Part shown: positions 48,430 through 57,518 of the stretch, piece by piece
Position numbering within the stretch: the stretch's first letter is position 1
Layout: each line of letters begins with the position of its first letter
DNA from: Pseudonocardiales bacterium
Lineage (GTDB): Bacteria; Actinomycetota; Actinomycetes; Mycobacteriales; Pseudonocardiaceae
Reading direction: 5' to 3'
Assembly (NCBI GenBank): GCA_019244165.1
Contig: JAFATA010000042.1
Location: 1-64,000 of the forward strand
Length of the DNA: 64,000 bases
Translations under genes and position numbers: made by a program
The notes under the pieces: model-generated
The model's input: only the letters and a program-made list of their open reading frames with translations
Told to the model about the DNA's origin: nothing
Databases searched by the model: none

Positions 48430-49199
48430 GCCGCCCTGATGTGGTGGTGCATGCCACCGCGAAGGTGCTCGCCGCGGGCGTGGCCGCCCGCCTGGTGACC
48501 CGGATCGTGGACATCCAGACCGCGGCAGGGTCCGCATCGCTGGTGCTGACCGGGGGAGGCATAGGGATCGCGGTACTGCGTGAACTGGCGAGTACCCCGG
48601 CAGCGACGGCGGTAGACTGGCGAAGGCTGGATATCTACTGGGGCGACGAGCGCTTCCTGCCCGGTGGACACCCGGAGCGCAACGAGGCCCAGGCCCGCGA
48701 GGCGCTCCTGGACCACGTCGAGGTGGATCCCGCCCGGGTCTACCCGATGGGGGCCTCGGACGGCCCCTGGGGGGACGATCCGGATACCGCCGCCCAGGCT
48801 TACGAAGACCTGTTGCTGAGCCAGCGGCGACCGGAGGACCACGGCCCGGCACCGTCGTTTGATGTCTGCTGTCTGGGCGTCGGTGAGGAGGGCCACGTTG
48901 CCTCGGTGTTTCCCGGCTCCCCCGCCGTCTACGAGACCGAGCGCGCGGTGACCGCGGTCCGGGGCAGTCCCAAACCGCCACCCACCCGACTCACCCTGAC
49001 CCTGCCGGCCATCCGGTGTGCCACCGAGGTGTGGTTGATCGTCTCGGGGTCGAGAAAGGCCGCAGCGGTGACGATGGCCCTCAGCGGCGCGGGAGAAGTA
49101 CAGTTGCCTGCCGCAGGCGCCACAGGCCGCCGCCGCACACTGTGGTTGCTGGACCGGACCGCCGCCGAGAAACTGCCCCCAGAGCTGCTCACCCGCTGA
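48426..49199 (+). CDS. pgl: 6-phosphogluconolactonase
   Basis: A 257-residue enzyme that hydrolyses 6-phosphogluconolactone after Zwf. SLVLTGGGIGIAVLRELAS, DIYWGDERFLPGGHPERNEA and CCLGVGEEGHVASVFPGSPA are signature motifs. GTG 48426 overlaps opcA. It is the last gene of the pentose-phosphate operon before the accessory island begins. Confidence 0.95.
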   Translation: MSRPDVVVHATAKVLAAGVAARLVTRIVDIQTAAGSASLVLTGGGIGIAVLRELASTPAATAVDWRRLDIYWGDERFLPGGHPERNEAQAREALLDHVEVDPARVYPMGASDGPWGDDPDTAAQAYEDLLLSQRRPEDHGPAPSFDVCCLGVGEEGHVASVFPGSPAVYETERAVTAVRGSPKPPPTRLTLTLPAIRCATEVWLIVSGSRKAAAVTMALSGAGEVQLPAAGATGRRRTLWLLDRTAAEKLPPELLTR

Positions 49200-49854
49200 G
49201 GTCTGCCAGCAATAAATCGTGGAGCCGCAGACTGACCGCAGAGGAAATAATGGGCTTTCCCTCGACGAGCCACCGCTGATATAAGGCGCGATAGTGTCTC
49301 TCGCGGCGCGGGATGCTGCGATCGCTACCAAAGACGGCGCCTATGGCGCCGTCCTGTACCAGATACCCCGCGACGGCCGTGTGATCCATAACCAGTTCGG
49401 CACCGGAGCACCGAGACTGTCCGCCCTGGTCCGCGCCGCTTCCACGGCCCAGGACACTTCAGGGGAAAAGGACATGTGATACGCCACCTCGACAGGCTGC
49501 TGATGGCCGATCTCGCCCAGCACGCGCCGCGCATCGGTAAGGTTGGCGGCCGCGGGCTTTTCCACCAGAACGCGGGCAGACGGAAAGACCTCCGCGACGT
49601 GACCACAGACCGCGGCATGAGTCGGCGTCGGTGTCGCAACGACGACCACATCAGGATGGTGATCGGCACGGGCGTCCTGCACCGTGGGGTAAACGGGAAT
49701 ACCGCGTCCCCGGAACGTCACCATAGACACCACCCCCCCGAGGGTCTACCCCAGCGACCACGTCGACGTCGCGGATCTGCTCCAGCACCGCGAGATGTGT
49801 CTGGGCTACTTCTCCCAGCCCGATGACGACGATCTCACGTGACGGCACCGGCAA
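49189..49854 (-). pseudogene. Gfo/Idh/MocA-type oxidoreductase, frameshifted and shortened
   Basis: ATG 49854 opens REIVVIGLGEVAQTHLAVLE (NAD-binding loop). The frame breaks at a run of seven C (minus-strand G) at 49733-49739. With six G it would run on as VDPRGVVSMVTFRGRGIPVY into PDVVVVATPTPTHAAVCGHV, EVFPSARVLVEKPAAANLTD and on to 49341. A second frame change near 49400 leads to a C-terminal piece (RHYRALYQRWLVEGKPIISS) ending at 49189. The total is about 222 codons, against 300-350 for the family, so there is also an internal loss. It starts 15 bp after the STAND gene, as in an operon. Confidence 0.75.
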
Positions 49855-49868
49855 CCCGGCCTCAACGC

Positions 49869-52517
49869 TCAGGAACGCTCACTCGCGAGACGGACAGCTA
49901 GCCATCGCGCCCTGGCAGCGTCCCGCCCCTCGAGCCATTCCGTGTGGCTATCGTGTTCATTTCTCTCAACACCAACCCACCAGTCCACGATTTCACTCCA
50001 GAAGCGATTTCCTCCTAAATCGGCAACGATCTCCGCAACGCGCGCCGCCGCGTCACGGCCTCCGTCTGCGCCAGAGCGCTTGATCTCGGTAGGTTTGATC
50101 TCAGTGAAGGCACGAGCGACCCAGCACCACACCAACCCGCCGGGATACCCACACTCATCGGTAAGAGACAGGCCACGCTCGATTTCGGCGTGGGCTTCCT
50201 CGAGATGACCCAAGCGTGTCAGCGCCACCGCCATCGCCGCGCGGAGCTTCACGATCTCCACCAGGTTACGCACGGCCTCGTTGGTTTCTCGGGCCCGCCC
50301 CGTCATGTCCAACGCAGCTGCGGGCCGGCACCAGGCCAACGTCTGGACGAGGTCGGTGAGCGCCTTCCCCTCGGCGTTGAGATTTCCGGTCTCACGCGCC
50401 AGGTCAAGAGCCTCCCGATAGCTCCCCTCCGCCCGATCAAATAAGGCATTGACACGATACACGTGGCCCCGCAGCCGCAGTATTTCGCCCCGCAGTTCCA
50501 CCGCCCCGCCCGGCAGCCGACCCAAGTCAGCCAACGCCTCCGCGAACTTGCCCTGAAGAAAATTGTAGTCAGCGAGCCAATACCCGGCGTCTGACATGAA
50601 ATCCCCGCGAGTTTCCCACAGCACCCGGTAGTCCCACCCGGCGTCGGCGTATCGTCCAGCAACGCGAAGCGCGTGCGCCCGATGCAGGAGCAAGAAGCGA
50701 TGCAGCTTCGGAGGTAGACCTGGCCGACCAAGGGCGGCGCTCATCAGAGCAATGGAGTTACCCAAACGACCAGAGCGCCGTTCTTTTGCCCCCCGGACCC
50801 CGATGAGGAGTGCGGAGATTAGGCCGTATTCCTTGCTCGGCAGGTCGGCGAGCAAGCCCCAGCCTCCCGAGGCGAGAAGCCGCTGCACCTCATCGACCAG
50901 CCAGCCAAAGAACTGATCAGTGAGCAGACACAGCGCAATCGCCTGCCGTACCGCGGCCGCGTGAGTGCCGCGGTCTCCCGATGCCGCCGCCGACGTTGCC
51001 ATCGTCTGGAGATATTCCCCGACTCGGGCGGCAACGTCAGCGCGCTCTCTTTCCGACCATGAGTCGCGTAGATCAGTGTCGGCGTGGCGAATCGCGTCAC
51101 GAAGAATCGTGTGCAGTGAGTAGCGCCATGTCCGGTCTGGATCGAGCTCAAGGAACGGCCGTTCCTTGAACCGCCGGACCGCGGAGTCAGGAACGCGCGG
51201 ACAAGCAACCCTGAGCGTTTCGAGATCAAAGGACTCAAGTAATGCCGCCGCCCGCAAGAGATCACGCTCATCCCCCTCAAGGTCGCGAAGTAACTGCGCC
51301 GCCACAGCCGGCAGCGGCTGACCAAAGTTATCTTCGGTCGGCACCCCTCCCCGCGCCAGGATATCGAGGTAGATGGTGACCGCCAGGTCGAGGTACAGCG
51401 GGAGGCCCGCCGCCGCCGCCACAATCCGTTGGCGGATTCCCTGGGAGATCGCCGGCTGCTCGCCCTGGGTCAACGCCGCCGCCAGGTAGCCGTCCGCGTC
51501 TTTGGGGGAAAGGTAACCAACAAGGTGCTGACGCGGCTCGTCGCCGAGGTAGCCCGCCGTCAAGTTGGGCCACCGCTGCGTGCCGACAAAATCGAGCTCA
51601 TCGGTCCGGACGAGATCCGCCCAGTCGACCCGGTTTCTCCCGGTAACCACAAAGAGGACGTTCGGCATCAGAAAAACCGAGCGCTGGAGCCATCGCTCGA
51701 GATCCCGAGTGTTCCGCGAGGAAACTTCTTCAAAAGTGTCCCACAGCACTATTGCCCTGACCCGCGGCGGCGGAAGCCTCTCCAGCTCCCAGGCCAGCAG
51801 GTAAGGGAAATACGACAGCGTCTCGACATCAGCGTCAGCGTCGGCGTCGAGGAGATCACCGAGAAGCTCACACTTGCTCAGGACCCGGTGCCGCTCTACA
51901 GCTTTTTTGGCCTGACCGTACAACAGGTCGCCGATGACTTGAGTCACTTTAGCAGCACCCGGAAGCGCTACGCCAGCGATGTCAACGAGCGTTTCAGAGA
52001 TCTGCTCAGAAAGCCCTACAGAACGAGCCACCCGCCGCAAGACCGAGTCTTGGTTGATGAACTCACGCAACGGCTCCCCCGGATGAGCGCGCTCCCAGTA
52101 GACACCGAACGCTAGATCGAAAGCCGGCCAGCTTCTGGCTAAGCCCCCCAGACCCGCGCGCAGCCGGAGAACGTATGACTCGATATCGAACGCCGCAGCT
52201 TCGGCGAAGTCAAAACGGATGGCCGCGCGCGTCCGGTTCGTTGCGCTCTGACCGTGACCGATAAACCGGTTTTCGAGTTCTTGAGAGAGCGTTGTCTTGC
52301 CGATCCCGCCAACACCGAAATACACCAAAACGTTCGTGCGCGGTATGCTTCTGTCGATGACCGGCGATAGCTCGGCGACCGACAGGGAACGCTGCAACGA
52401 CTCTACAGAAGCGTCAAACGCCGCGATCTCGGTCACCCGATCCGTGAAAACCTGCTGAGCCGCGAGCGTCGATTGCAGCCCGAGTGTGAAGGCTGCGCGC
52501 AGGGAGAGCTTCGACAT
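49869..52517 (-). CDS. STAND (NB-ARC-like) ATPase with C-terminal TPR-like repeats
   Basis: About 882 residues. A P-loop NTPase of the STAND type: Walker A GVGGIGKT (68-75), Walker B RAIVLWDTFEEV (about 254-265), a sensor-like FVVTGRNRVDW (about 290-300), and GLPLYLDLAVTIY (about 370) matching the GLPL motif of NB-ARC proteins. The C-terminal 400 residues are helical repeats with TPR-like character (AEALADLGRLPGG, YREALDLARETGNLNAEGKA). STAND proteins oligomerise on binding a trigger; several are bacterial anti-phage or cell-death switches. No obvious effector domain is fused. ATG 52517 is chosen; GTG 52523 is close upstream. It is divergent from the HTH/TPR gene by 55 bp. Confidence 0.85.
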   Translation of the reverse strand: MSKLSLRAAFTLGLQSTLAAQQVFTDRVTEIAAFDASVESLQRSLSVAELSPVIDRSIPRTNVLVYFGVGGIGKTTLSQELENRFIGHGQSATNRTRAAIRFDFAEAAAFDIESYVLRLRAGLGGLARSWPAFDLAFGVYWERAHPGEPLREFINQDSVLRRVARSVGLSEQISETLVDIAGVALPGAAKVTQVIGDLLYGQAKKAVERHRVLSKCELLGDLLDADADADVETLSYFPYLLAWELERLPPPRVRAIVLWDTFEEVSSRNTRDLERWLQRSVFLMPNVLFVVTGRNRVDWADLVRTDELDFVGTQRWPNLTAGYLGDEPRQHLVGYLSPKDADGYLAAALTQGEQPAISQGIRQRIVAAAAGLPLYLDLAVTIYLDILARGGVPTEDNFGQPLPAVAAQLLRDLEGDERDLLRAAALLESFDLETLRVACPRVPDSAVRRFKERPFLELDPDRTWRYSLHTILRDAIRHADTDLRDSWSERERADVAARVGEYLQTMATSAAASGDRGTHAAAVRQAIALCLLTDQFFGWLVDEVQRLLASGGWGLLADLPSKEYGLISALLIGVRGAKERRSGRLGNSIALMSAALGRPGLPPKLHRFLLLHRAHALRVAGRYADAGWDYRVLWETRGDFMSDAGYWLADYNFLQGKFAEALADLGRLPGGAVELRGEILRLRGHVYRVNALFDRAEGSYREALDLARETGNLNAEGKALTDLVQTLAWCRPAAALDMTGRARETNEAVRNLVEIVKLRAAMAVALTRLGHLEEAHAEIERGLSLTDECGYPGGLVWCWVARAFTEIKPTEIKRSGADGGRDAAARVAEIVADLGGNRFWSEIVDWWVGVERNEHDSHTEWLEGRDAARARWLAVRLASERS

Positions 52518-52572
52518 GGACACAAGGTATCGTGATCAGGTCCACTCCAGTAACCGGCGAGGAGAGGCCTCG

Positions 52573-53802
52573 ATGGGCGTTGACGAGGGGCGGTCGATCG
52601 GCGCGCGAGCTCGGATGATCCGCCGTCGCCGCGGGCTGAGCCTGGAGGTGGTGGGCGGGCTGGCCGGCATCACCAAGCAGTATTTGTCCCAGATGGAACG
52701 CGGCTTGCGCGGGTTCAACCGGCGCGGACTGATCGAAAATCTGGCCGAGGCACTGGGCTGCTCAGTGGCGGACCTCACCGGCCAGCCCTACCTGCCGCCG
52801 GACCGGGCGACGGCGGACGCGTTGGCGGTCATCGCTGAGATCACCCCGCTGCTGTATGACATCAGCTTGGACCACGTGCCGGATGTCCCCACGCGCCCCG
52901 TGGACCAGCTCGCCGCCTGGGCAGCGCAAGCCAACGCGCACTGCGAGCAGGCCCGCTATGCGTTGGCCGGTCGAGACCTCGACGCGCTACTGACCGAGCT
53001 CTACGTCCACGCCGCAACGGGAACCCCTGCGGTCCGCAGGACCGCCCTGACAGCGCTGGTGGAGGCATGCGTGGTCGCCTTCGGCATCGCCCACGCGCTG
53101 GGCAACCCCCAGTTGGCGGTGCAGGCGATGGATCGGGGACTCGCCGCTGCGGTGCGCCTCGGTGACCCCGCGCTGGCCGGGTTCGCCGGTCTAGCCCGAG
53201 CGGGTGGGTTCAGCTGCCTGGGCGCCCGCCGTACTGCCTCGGCTGTCCTTGCCGAGGTGCGAGCGATCGTTGAGCCGGAAGCCGATCCCACCGGGGAAGA
53301 TGTCCGCGCGGCGGAAGCACTTGGACTGACCCACGTACTGGCCGCGCGACTCGCCATCGGTGACGGGCGCCCCGGTGATGCCGAAACTCACCTAGCCGAG
53401 GCGGCAGATCTGGCGCACGCCACCGGGGAGCGCAATACCCTGCAATGGCACTTCGGCCCGGCCAACGTGGCCGCGTGGTCGCTGACGATCGCCGTGGAAC
53501 AAGGCAATGGCCCCAGCCACGCCGAGCGACTCGAGGTCCACCCCATCACGCCGATGTCCGCGGGACGGGGTGGCCGGTTGCACCTGGACCTCGCCCGCGG
53601 CTACGCCCAGTCCGAAGGCGCCCGGGACGCCGAAGCGATCCGGCACCTGGACACCGCCGACCGGATCGCGCCCACCAGGATTCGCAACGACCCGCTCGCC
53701 CGGGATTTGCTCCTCACCCTAGAGCGGCGGGCCCGGCGGCGGGCGTGGGAACTGGACAGCCTGCGCAACCGCTTCGGTGTTTCCCGGAGTGCGAAAACCT
53801 AA
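52573..53802 (+). CDS. HTH (XRE-type) regulator with TPR-like repeats, divergent to the STAND gene
   Basis: About 409 residues. RSIGARARMIRRRRGLSLEV then GITKQYLSQMERGLRGFN form an XRE HTH at residues 8-55, with YLSQMERG the recognition helix. The remainder is Ala-rich helical repeats. ATG 52573 follows GGAGAGG at 6-bp spacing; upstream frame is not protein-like. With only 55 bp between it and the STAND gene, the two share a promoter region and it may control the STAND gene. The target is unproven. Confidence 0.8.
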   Translation: MGVDEGRSIGARARMIRRRRGLSLEVVGGLAGITKQYLSQMERGLRGFNRRGLIENLAEALGCSVADLTGQPYLPPDRATADALAVIAEITPLLYDISLDHVPDVPTRPVDQLAAWAAQANAHCEQARYALAGRDLDALLTELYVHAATGTPAVRRTALTALVEACVVAFGIAHALGNPQLAVQAMDRGLAAAVRLGDPALAGFAGLARAGGFSCLGARRTASAVLAEVRAIVEPEADPTGEDVRAAEALGLTHVLAARLAIGDGRPGDAETHLAEAADLAHATGERNTLQWHFGPANVAAWSLTIAVEQGNGPSHAERLEVHPITPMSAGRGGRLHLDLARGYAQSEGARDAEAIRHLDTADRIAPTRIRNDPLARDLLLTLERRARRRAWELDSLRNRFGVSRSAKT

Positions 53803-53806
53803 AATG

Positions 53807-55153
53807 CTACTGGCTCTCCAGAGCAGCAATTACCGCCTTGATCGCGTCCTCCTGCCCAGGTGTGAGACCACCAGTTTGGAGCAGATCGCGTAGCGGCGGA
53901 ATGGCCGAGTCGGAGTACGATTTCTTTGCCGCGTCCGGCGTAGACTGCCACAGGCGACGCACTTCAGCTACCGCCTCGTCCTTGTCGGCGAGAACCGCTA
54001 AAGTTCCGGACAGATTGAGACGCCTCCAGCCGTCACCGGGCGTCTCGAGAACCTCCCAACGGCACAAGTGCTCGAGCTTCCTGAAGCGCTCGATGGCGGC
54101 GTGATCGTCTCGCTTCTCATGTAGCGTCAGCGTCAAGTCCAAGAGAGCAGCGTTGAACTGCGCATAGCCGTCGTTCGGTTTATGAGCTACAGCCTTCTCG
54201 TAGGCTTCGAGGCTTTTCTGCAGTTCACCCCAATCAGCGATCCACCCGCCTCGTCGTGATTTGCGCCGTCGAACACCACCGAGGTTAGACCATGTTTCAT
54301 AGTGCCCCGAGTCAAGATTAAGCGACTCCTCCAGTGCCGCCGCCGCCTCGTCCAGTTTCCCGTCTTTACTGTATGCTACCCCCAGCTCCTGCCACGCCTG
54401 CGAGGACAAAGGATCAAGCCGGGTAGCCTTCTCGAGCACTTCGGCGGCTTCTGCGTATCGACCCGATTTCGTCAGATGAGCGCCGAGCTGAAAGTGGGCT
54501 ATAAAACTGACCGGATTCCTGTCTACGGCGCTTCTCAGCACGTTGACCGCTTCTTCCAGGTCAAGCTTGACCGCCATGTCAACCAGGTCTTCGGCCTGCT
54601 CCGCCTTAAGGCGTTCAATCTGAGCTTTCAGGTCTTCGAGCTCGTCGCGGGAAATCTCTACCAAGGGAAGGCCATCGCGCACCGGACTATCACAAAGAGT
54701 GTGGTCCTCAAATCCATCAACAGCAGCCTTGGTAACGCTTTCGATCGCCCCACGAAGGACAGCCGGACCCTTGTCATAAAGAATCACCCGCGCGGATGAC
54801 GTATTGAATTTTATATCACCCGCCCTTTGGCATATTAGAATAGTTACCCCATCTCGCAGTGCCCACCTGACGCCCAACTCTAAGTAAACATTAGCGTTCG
54901 CGCCAGTGAGATCTGCGATGTATATGTCCGCGCCAATCGCTTCCAAGAACATCGACCTGTGAAAGTTCCCAGTCGACGTCTCCTCGTCTTCGATGACGAG
55001 TTCGAAGGACGAGCCAAGCCGCTTACCAATCTCTTGCGATATTGGTCCCAGGAACTCCCGACGAATTTCGTCGACGTCACTCCACGGAGCGTGCTCACCC
55101 ATGGTGCTGAAAGGCATGGCAACGAAGATTCGAACTGATCTGTCACCAACCAT
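53807..55153 (-). CDS. Nucleoside-deoxyribosyltransferase/TIR-like N-terminus with TPR repeats
   Basis: A 448-residue protein. Residues 8-105 (VRIFVAMPFS, ELVIEDEETSTGNFHRSMFL, ADIYIADLTGANANVYLELG) follow the NDT/TIR-like nucleotide-hydrolase pattern, in which the Glu of LELG (92) is the usual catalytic candidate. Residues about 205-345 hold three or four TPRs (FIAHFQLGAHLTKSGRYAEA, WQELGVAYSKDGKLDEAAAA). I recall similar N-termini in bacterial proteins annotated with TRAFs-binding/DUF4071-type domains. The DNA is less GC-rich than its surroundings. It ends 5 bp from the HTH/TPR stop (convergent). It is on the same strand as the TrpB2 gene, 33 bp after it. Confidence 0.72.
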   Translation of the reverse strand: MVGDRSVRIFVAMPFSTMGEHAPWSDVDEIRREFLGPISQEIGKRLGSSFELVIEDEETSTGNFHRSMFLEAIGADIYIADLTGANANVYLELGVRWALRDGVTILICQRAGDIKFNTSSARVILYDKGPAVLRGAIESVTKAAVDGFEDHTLCDSPVRDGLPLVEISRDELEDLKAQIERLKAEQAEDLVDMAVKLDLEEAVNVLRSAVDRNPVSFIAHFQLGAHLTKSGRYAEAAEVLEKATRLDPLSSQAWQELGVAYSKDGKLDEAAAALEESLNLDSGHYETWSNLGGVRRRKSRRGGWIADWGELQKSLEAYEKAVAHKPNDGYAQFNAALLDLTLTLHEKRDDHAAIERFRKLEHLCRWEVLETPGDGWRRLNLSGTLAVLADKDEAVAEVRRLWQSTPDAAKKSYSDSAIPPLRDLLQTGGLTPGQEDAIKAVIAALESQ

Positions 55154-55186
55154 ATCCGCTCCAGGCTAGACCCAGGTACCAGCGGC

Positions 55187-56446
55187 TCAACCTTGTTCGT
55201 CAGGCAGTCTGCCATGCAGGTAGTCGTCATAGGCGGACAGGTCAAGGAAGCCGTGGCCGCAGTAGTTGAACAGGATGACCTTTTCCTCGCCGGTCTCCTT
55301 GGCGGCAAGCGCCTCGTCGATGACGGCACGAACGGCATGAGCGGCCTCGGGGGCCGCCACCTTGCCCTCAACTCGGGCGAACTGCACGGCGGCCTCAAAG
55401 ACTTTGCCCTGCGGGTAGGCCACTGCCTCGATCCGCCCATCCCGAACGAGCGCCGAGATCAGCGGGCTGTCGCCGTGGTAGCGCAGCCCCCCGGCGTGGA
55501 TGCTCGGGGGCACGAAGTCGTGACCCAGCGTGTACATCGGCAGCAGCGGGGTGAACCCCGCGGAGTCCCCGAAGTCGTAGTCGAAGCGGCCTTGGGTCAG
55601 GGTGGGGCAGGACAGCGGCTCGACGGCGAGCAGCCGCACCCCGGTCTCGGGCACAAACGGGAAAGCGATACCGCCCAGGTTGGACCCGCCACCGCAGGGC
55701 GCGATCACCACGTCGGGCAGCCGTTCTCCGGCCAGCGTGAGTTGCTCCCGAGCCTCAAGCCCGATCACCGTCTGGTGCAGCAGCACGTGGTTGAGCACGG
55801 AACCGAGCGAGTAGTGGGTGTCCCGGCGGCCGATGGCCTCCCGCACCGCGTCGGAGATCGCAGTACCCAGTGAGCCGGGGTGGTCGGGCTGGTCCACCGG
55901 GGAAGGCAGCACCGAGCCACCCCAGGTCTCCATGATCACCCTCCGGTAGGGCTTCTGCTCGAAGCTGGCGCGGACCATGTACACCTGGCACTCCAGGCCA
56001 AACTGGGCACACGCGAACGCGAGAGCGGTTCCCCACTGGCCAGCACCGGTCTCGGTGGTCAGCCTGCGCAGGCCCTCCCGGGCGTTGTAGAACGCCTGCG
56101 CTACGGCGGTGTTCGGCTTGTGGCTGCCCGCCGGAGAGCCCGACTCGTCTTTGAAGTAGATCCTGGCCGGGGTGCCCAGCGCCCGCTCCAGGCGGATCGC
56201 CCGCACCAGTGGGGTGGGCCGCCACAGCCGCAGAATGTCGAGTACCTCACCGGGTACGTCGATCCAGGGGGCAGCCGTCAGCTCCTGCTCGATGAGCGCG
56301 GTCGGAAACAGCGGCGCCAAGTCACCTGGACCTACCGGCTCCCGGGTCGCGGGGTGCAGCGGCGGGGCCAGCGGAGCCGGCAGGCACGGAGCGACATTGA
56401 ACCAGGCCGACGGGATTTTTCCGGGCGGCAGCGTCCAGCGGGTCAT
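55187..56446 (-). CDS. TrpB2-type tryptophan synthase beta-like protein
   Basis: About 419 residues. This PLP enzyme joins indole and serine. The PLP lysine is Lys110 in [20 protein letters not shown], and the phosphate-binding glycine loop is [13 protein letters not shown]. The N-terminal extension ([20 protein letters not shown]) and length mark the TrpB2 subfamily, which often stands alone without TrpA. ATG 56446 has AAGGAGG at 8-bp spacing; the GTG at 56452 is too close to it. No trpA is seen here. Confidence 0.92.
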   Translation of the reverse strand: MTRWTLPPGKIPSAWFNVAPCLPAPLAPPLHPATREPVGPGDLAPLFPTALIEQELTAAPWIDVPGEVLDILRLWRPTPLVRAIRLERALGTPARIYFKDESGSPAGSHKPNTAVAQAFYNAREGLRRLTTETGAGQWGTALAFACAQFGLECQVYMVRASFEQKPYRRVIMETWGGSVLPSPVDQPDHPGSLGTAISDAVREAIGRRDTHYSLGSVLNHVLLHQTVIGLEAREQLTLAGERLPDVVIAPCGGGSNLGGIAFPFVPETGVRLLAVEPLSCPTLTQGRFDYDFGDSAGFTPLLPMYTLGHDFVPPSIHAGGLRYHGDSPLISALVRDGRIEAVAYPQGKVFEAAVQFARVEGKVAAPEAAHAVRAVIDEALAAKETGEEKVILFNYCGHGFLDLSAYDDYLHGRLPDEQG

Positions 56447-56495
56447 CCTCACGCCCTCCTTGTCACATATCGTAACCTAACAGACATCTATCTTC

Positions 56496-56507
56496 ACTCT
56501 TAAGAGT
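56496..56507. promoter_or_regulatory. Perfect 12-bp palindrome in the divergent trpB2/small-membrane-protein promoter region
   Basis: ACTCTTAAGAGT is a perfect palindrome, flanked by TT and AA so the dyad extends to 18 bp with one mismatched pair. The surrounding 56447-56616 stretch is AT-rich against the background. TACAAT at 56528-56533 could be a -10 for the plus-strand gene. A repressor operator is possible. Confidence 0.4.
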
Positions 56508-56616
56508 AAATATCACCTCGATCGGGCTACAATAGCTACGGAAGGTACGAGTAATCTCGCCAGGTGACGGCCGCCGCAGGCTGTCGCCAGGCGAGCCCGT
56601 ACGAGAGGCACACCAC

Positions 56617-56808
56617 ATGGAAGCGATAATCCAGACACTGACGCTAGCGACCATCCTGCTTATCATCGGATCGGTCTGTCTCGTTATCGGGATTGCTGGC
56701 CTCATGTGGGTCGCCAGACGCGACCAGCGACGGGTAGAAAAAAGCAGTGACCTCGCAGAGCGCGTCGGGCACCACGAGGCCACGCCGGAAAAATCACTCA
56801 ATTCCTGA
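56617..56808 (+). CDS. Small single-TM membrane protein
   Basis: A 63-residue protein: one hydrophobic segment (ATILLIIGSVCLVIGIAGLMWV) then a basic/acidic tail (ARRDQRRVEKSSDLAERVGH). ATG 56617 is preceded by GAGAGG. Function is unknown. It is convergent with rbpA and separated from it by 3 bp. Confidence 0.6.
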   Translation: MEAIIQTLTLATILLIIGSVCLVIGIAGLMWVARRDQRRVEKSSDLAERVGHHEATPEKSLNS

Positions 56809-56811
56809 ACA

Positions 56812-57153
56812 TCAGGGCTCGCGGGACTCCTTGAGCCTGGCCAGGGCCTCCTGGAGGATAGCCTCGCCGTCGGCGTCGGAACGGCGCTCCTTCACGTAGG
56901 CGAGGTGCGTTTTGTAGGGCTCGTTGCGTGGCGCGTTGGGTGGACGCTGCTCGTTGCGCCCGGCCGGAAAACCACACCGTGGGCAGTCCCATACGTCGGG
57001 TTCCTCGGCTTCGACCGCAAACGAGGGCCGTGACTCGTGTCCGTTCGCGCACCAGTACGACACCCGACGGCGAGGTGCGGTTTCGCCCCGCTCGGACTCG
57101 CCCATGGGACCCGCTCCGACCCGCGTGCCGCGGATCGCGTTGCCACTAGACAT
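56812..57153 (-). CDS. rbpA: RNA polymerase-binding protein RbpA
   Basis: A 113-residue actinobacterial sigma-factor partner. MSSGNAIRGTRVGAGPMGES, with the RVGAGPMGE basic-linker segment, and VSYWCANGHESRPSFAVEAE and WDCPRCGFPAG (zinc-like Cys pairs) are signature parts; the C-terminal sigma-interaction helix (HLAYVKERRSDADGEAILQE) is complete. It stabilises the open complex for housekeeping sigma factors. Start ATG 57153. Confidence 0.94.
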   Translation of the reverse strand: MSSGNAIRGTRVGAGPMGESERGETAPRRRVSYWCANGHESRPSFAVEAEEPDVWDCPRCGFPAGRNEQRPPNAPRNEPYKTHLAYVKERRSDADGEAILQEALARLKESREP

Positions 57154-57202
57154 TAATCGCCCTCACCTCGCGGAACGGCCCGGGGGCACCACCCGGGGCT
57201 GC

Positions 57203-57436
57203 TCAGCCGATCTTGATCAGAAGTCCGACCCCGACGATGGAGATCACCCACATCGAGCTGACGAACAGCGTCAGCCGGTCCAGGTTCTTCTCCACGACAC
57301 TGGAGCCGGATAGGCTTGATTGAACGCCACCGCCGAATAAACTAGACAGCCCTCCGCCGCGGCTTCGATGCAGCAAGATCAGCAGAATCAGCGCGATGCT
57401 GGTGATCAGAAGCAGAATCTGCAGGAAGAGCTTCAT
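57203..57436 (-). CDS. secG: Preprotein translocase subunit SecG
   Basis: A 77-residue protein with two membrane segments (LFLQILLLITSIALILLILL and LTLFVSSMWVISIVGVGLLI) joined by the conserved HRSRGGGLSSLFGGG loop. ATG 57436 starts the usual N-terminus. It is downstream of tpiA in the glycolytic cluster, as in most actinobacteria. Confidence 0.93.
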   Translation of the reverse strand: MKLFLQILLLITSIALILLILLHRSRGGGLSSLFGGGVQSSLSGSSVVEKNLDRLTLFVSSMWVISIVGVGLLIKIG

Positions 57437-57518
57437 CACATCCTCGTCGGACGACGACTGCTTCGCAAGATTACTCCGTCCCGAAGCCGGCGGCGGGCCA
57501 GCCTCGATGGCCTCCCCG

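Noticed and set aside
49189-55153. The island as an integrated phage or an integrative element
   Set aside because: I saw no integrase, no tRNA attachment site, no direct repeats at the edges and no phage structural genes.
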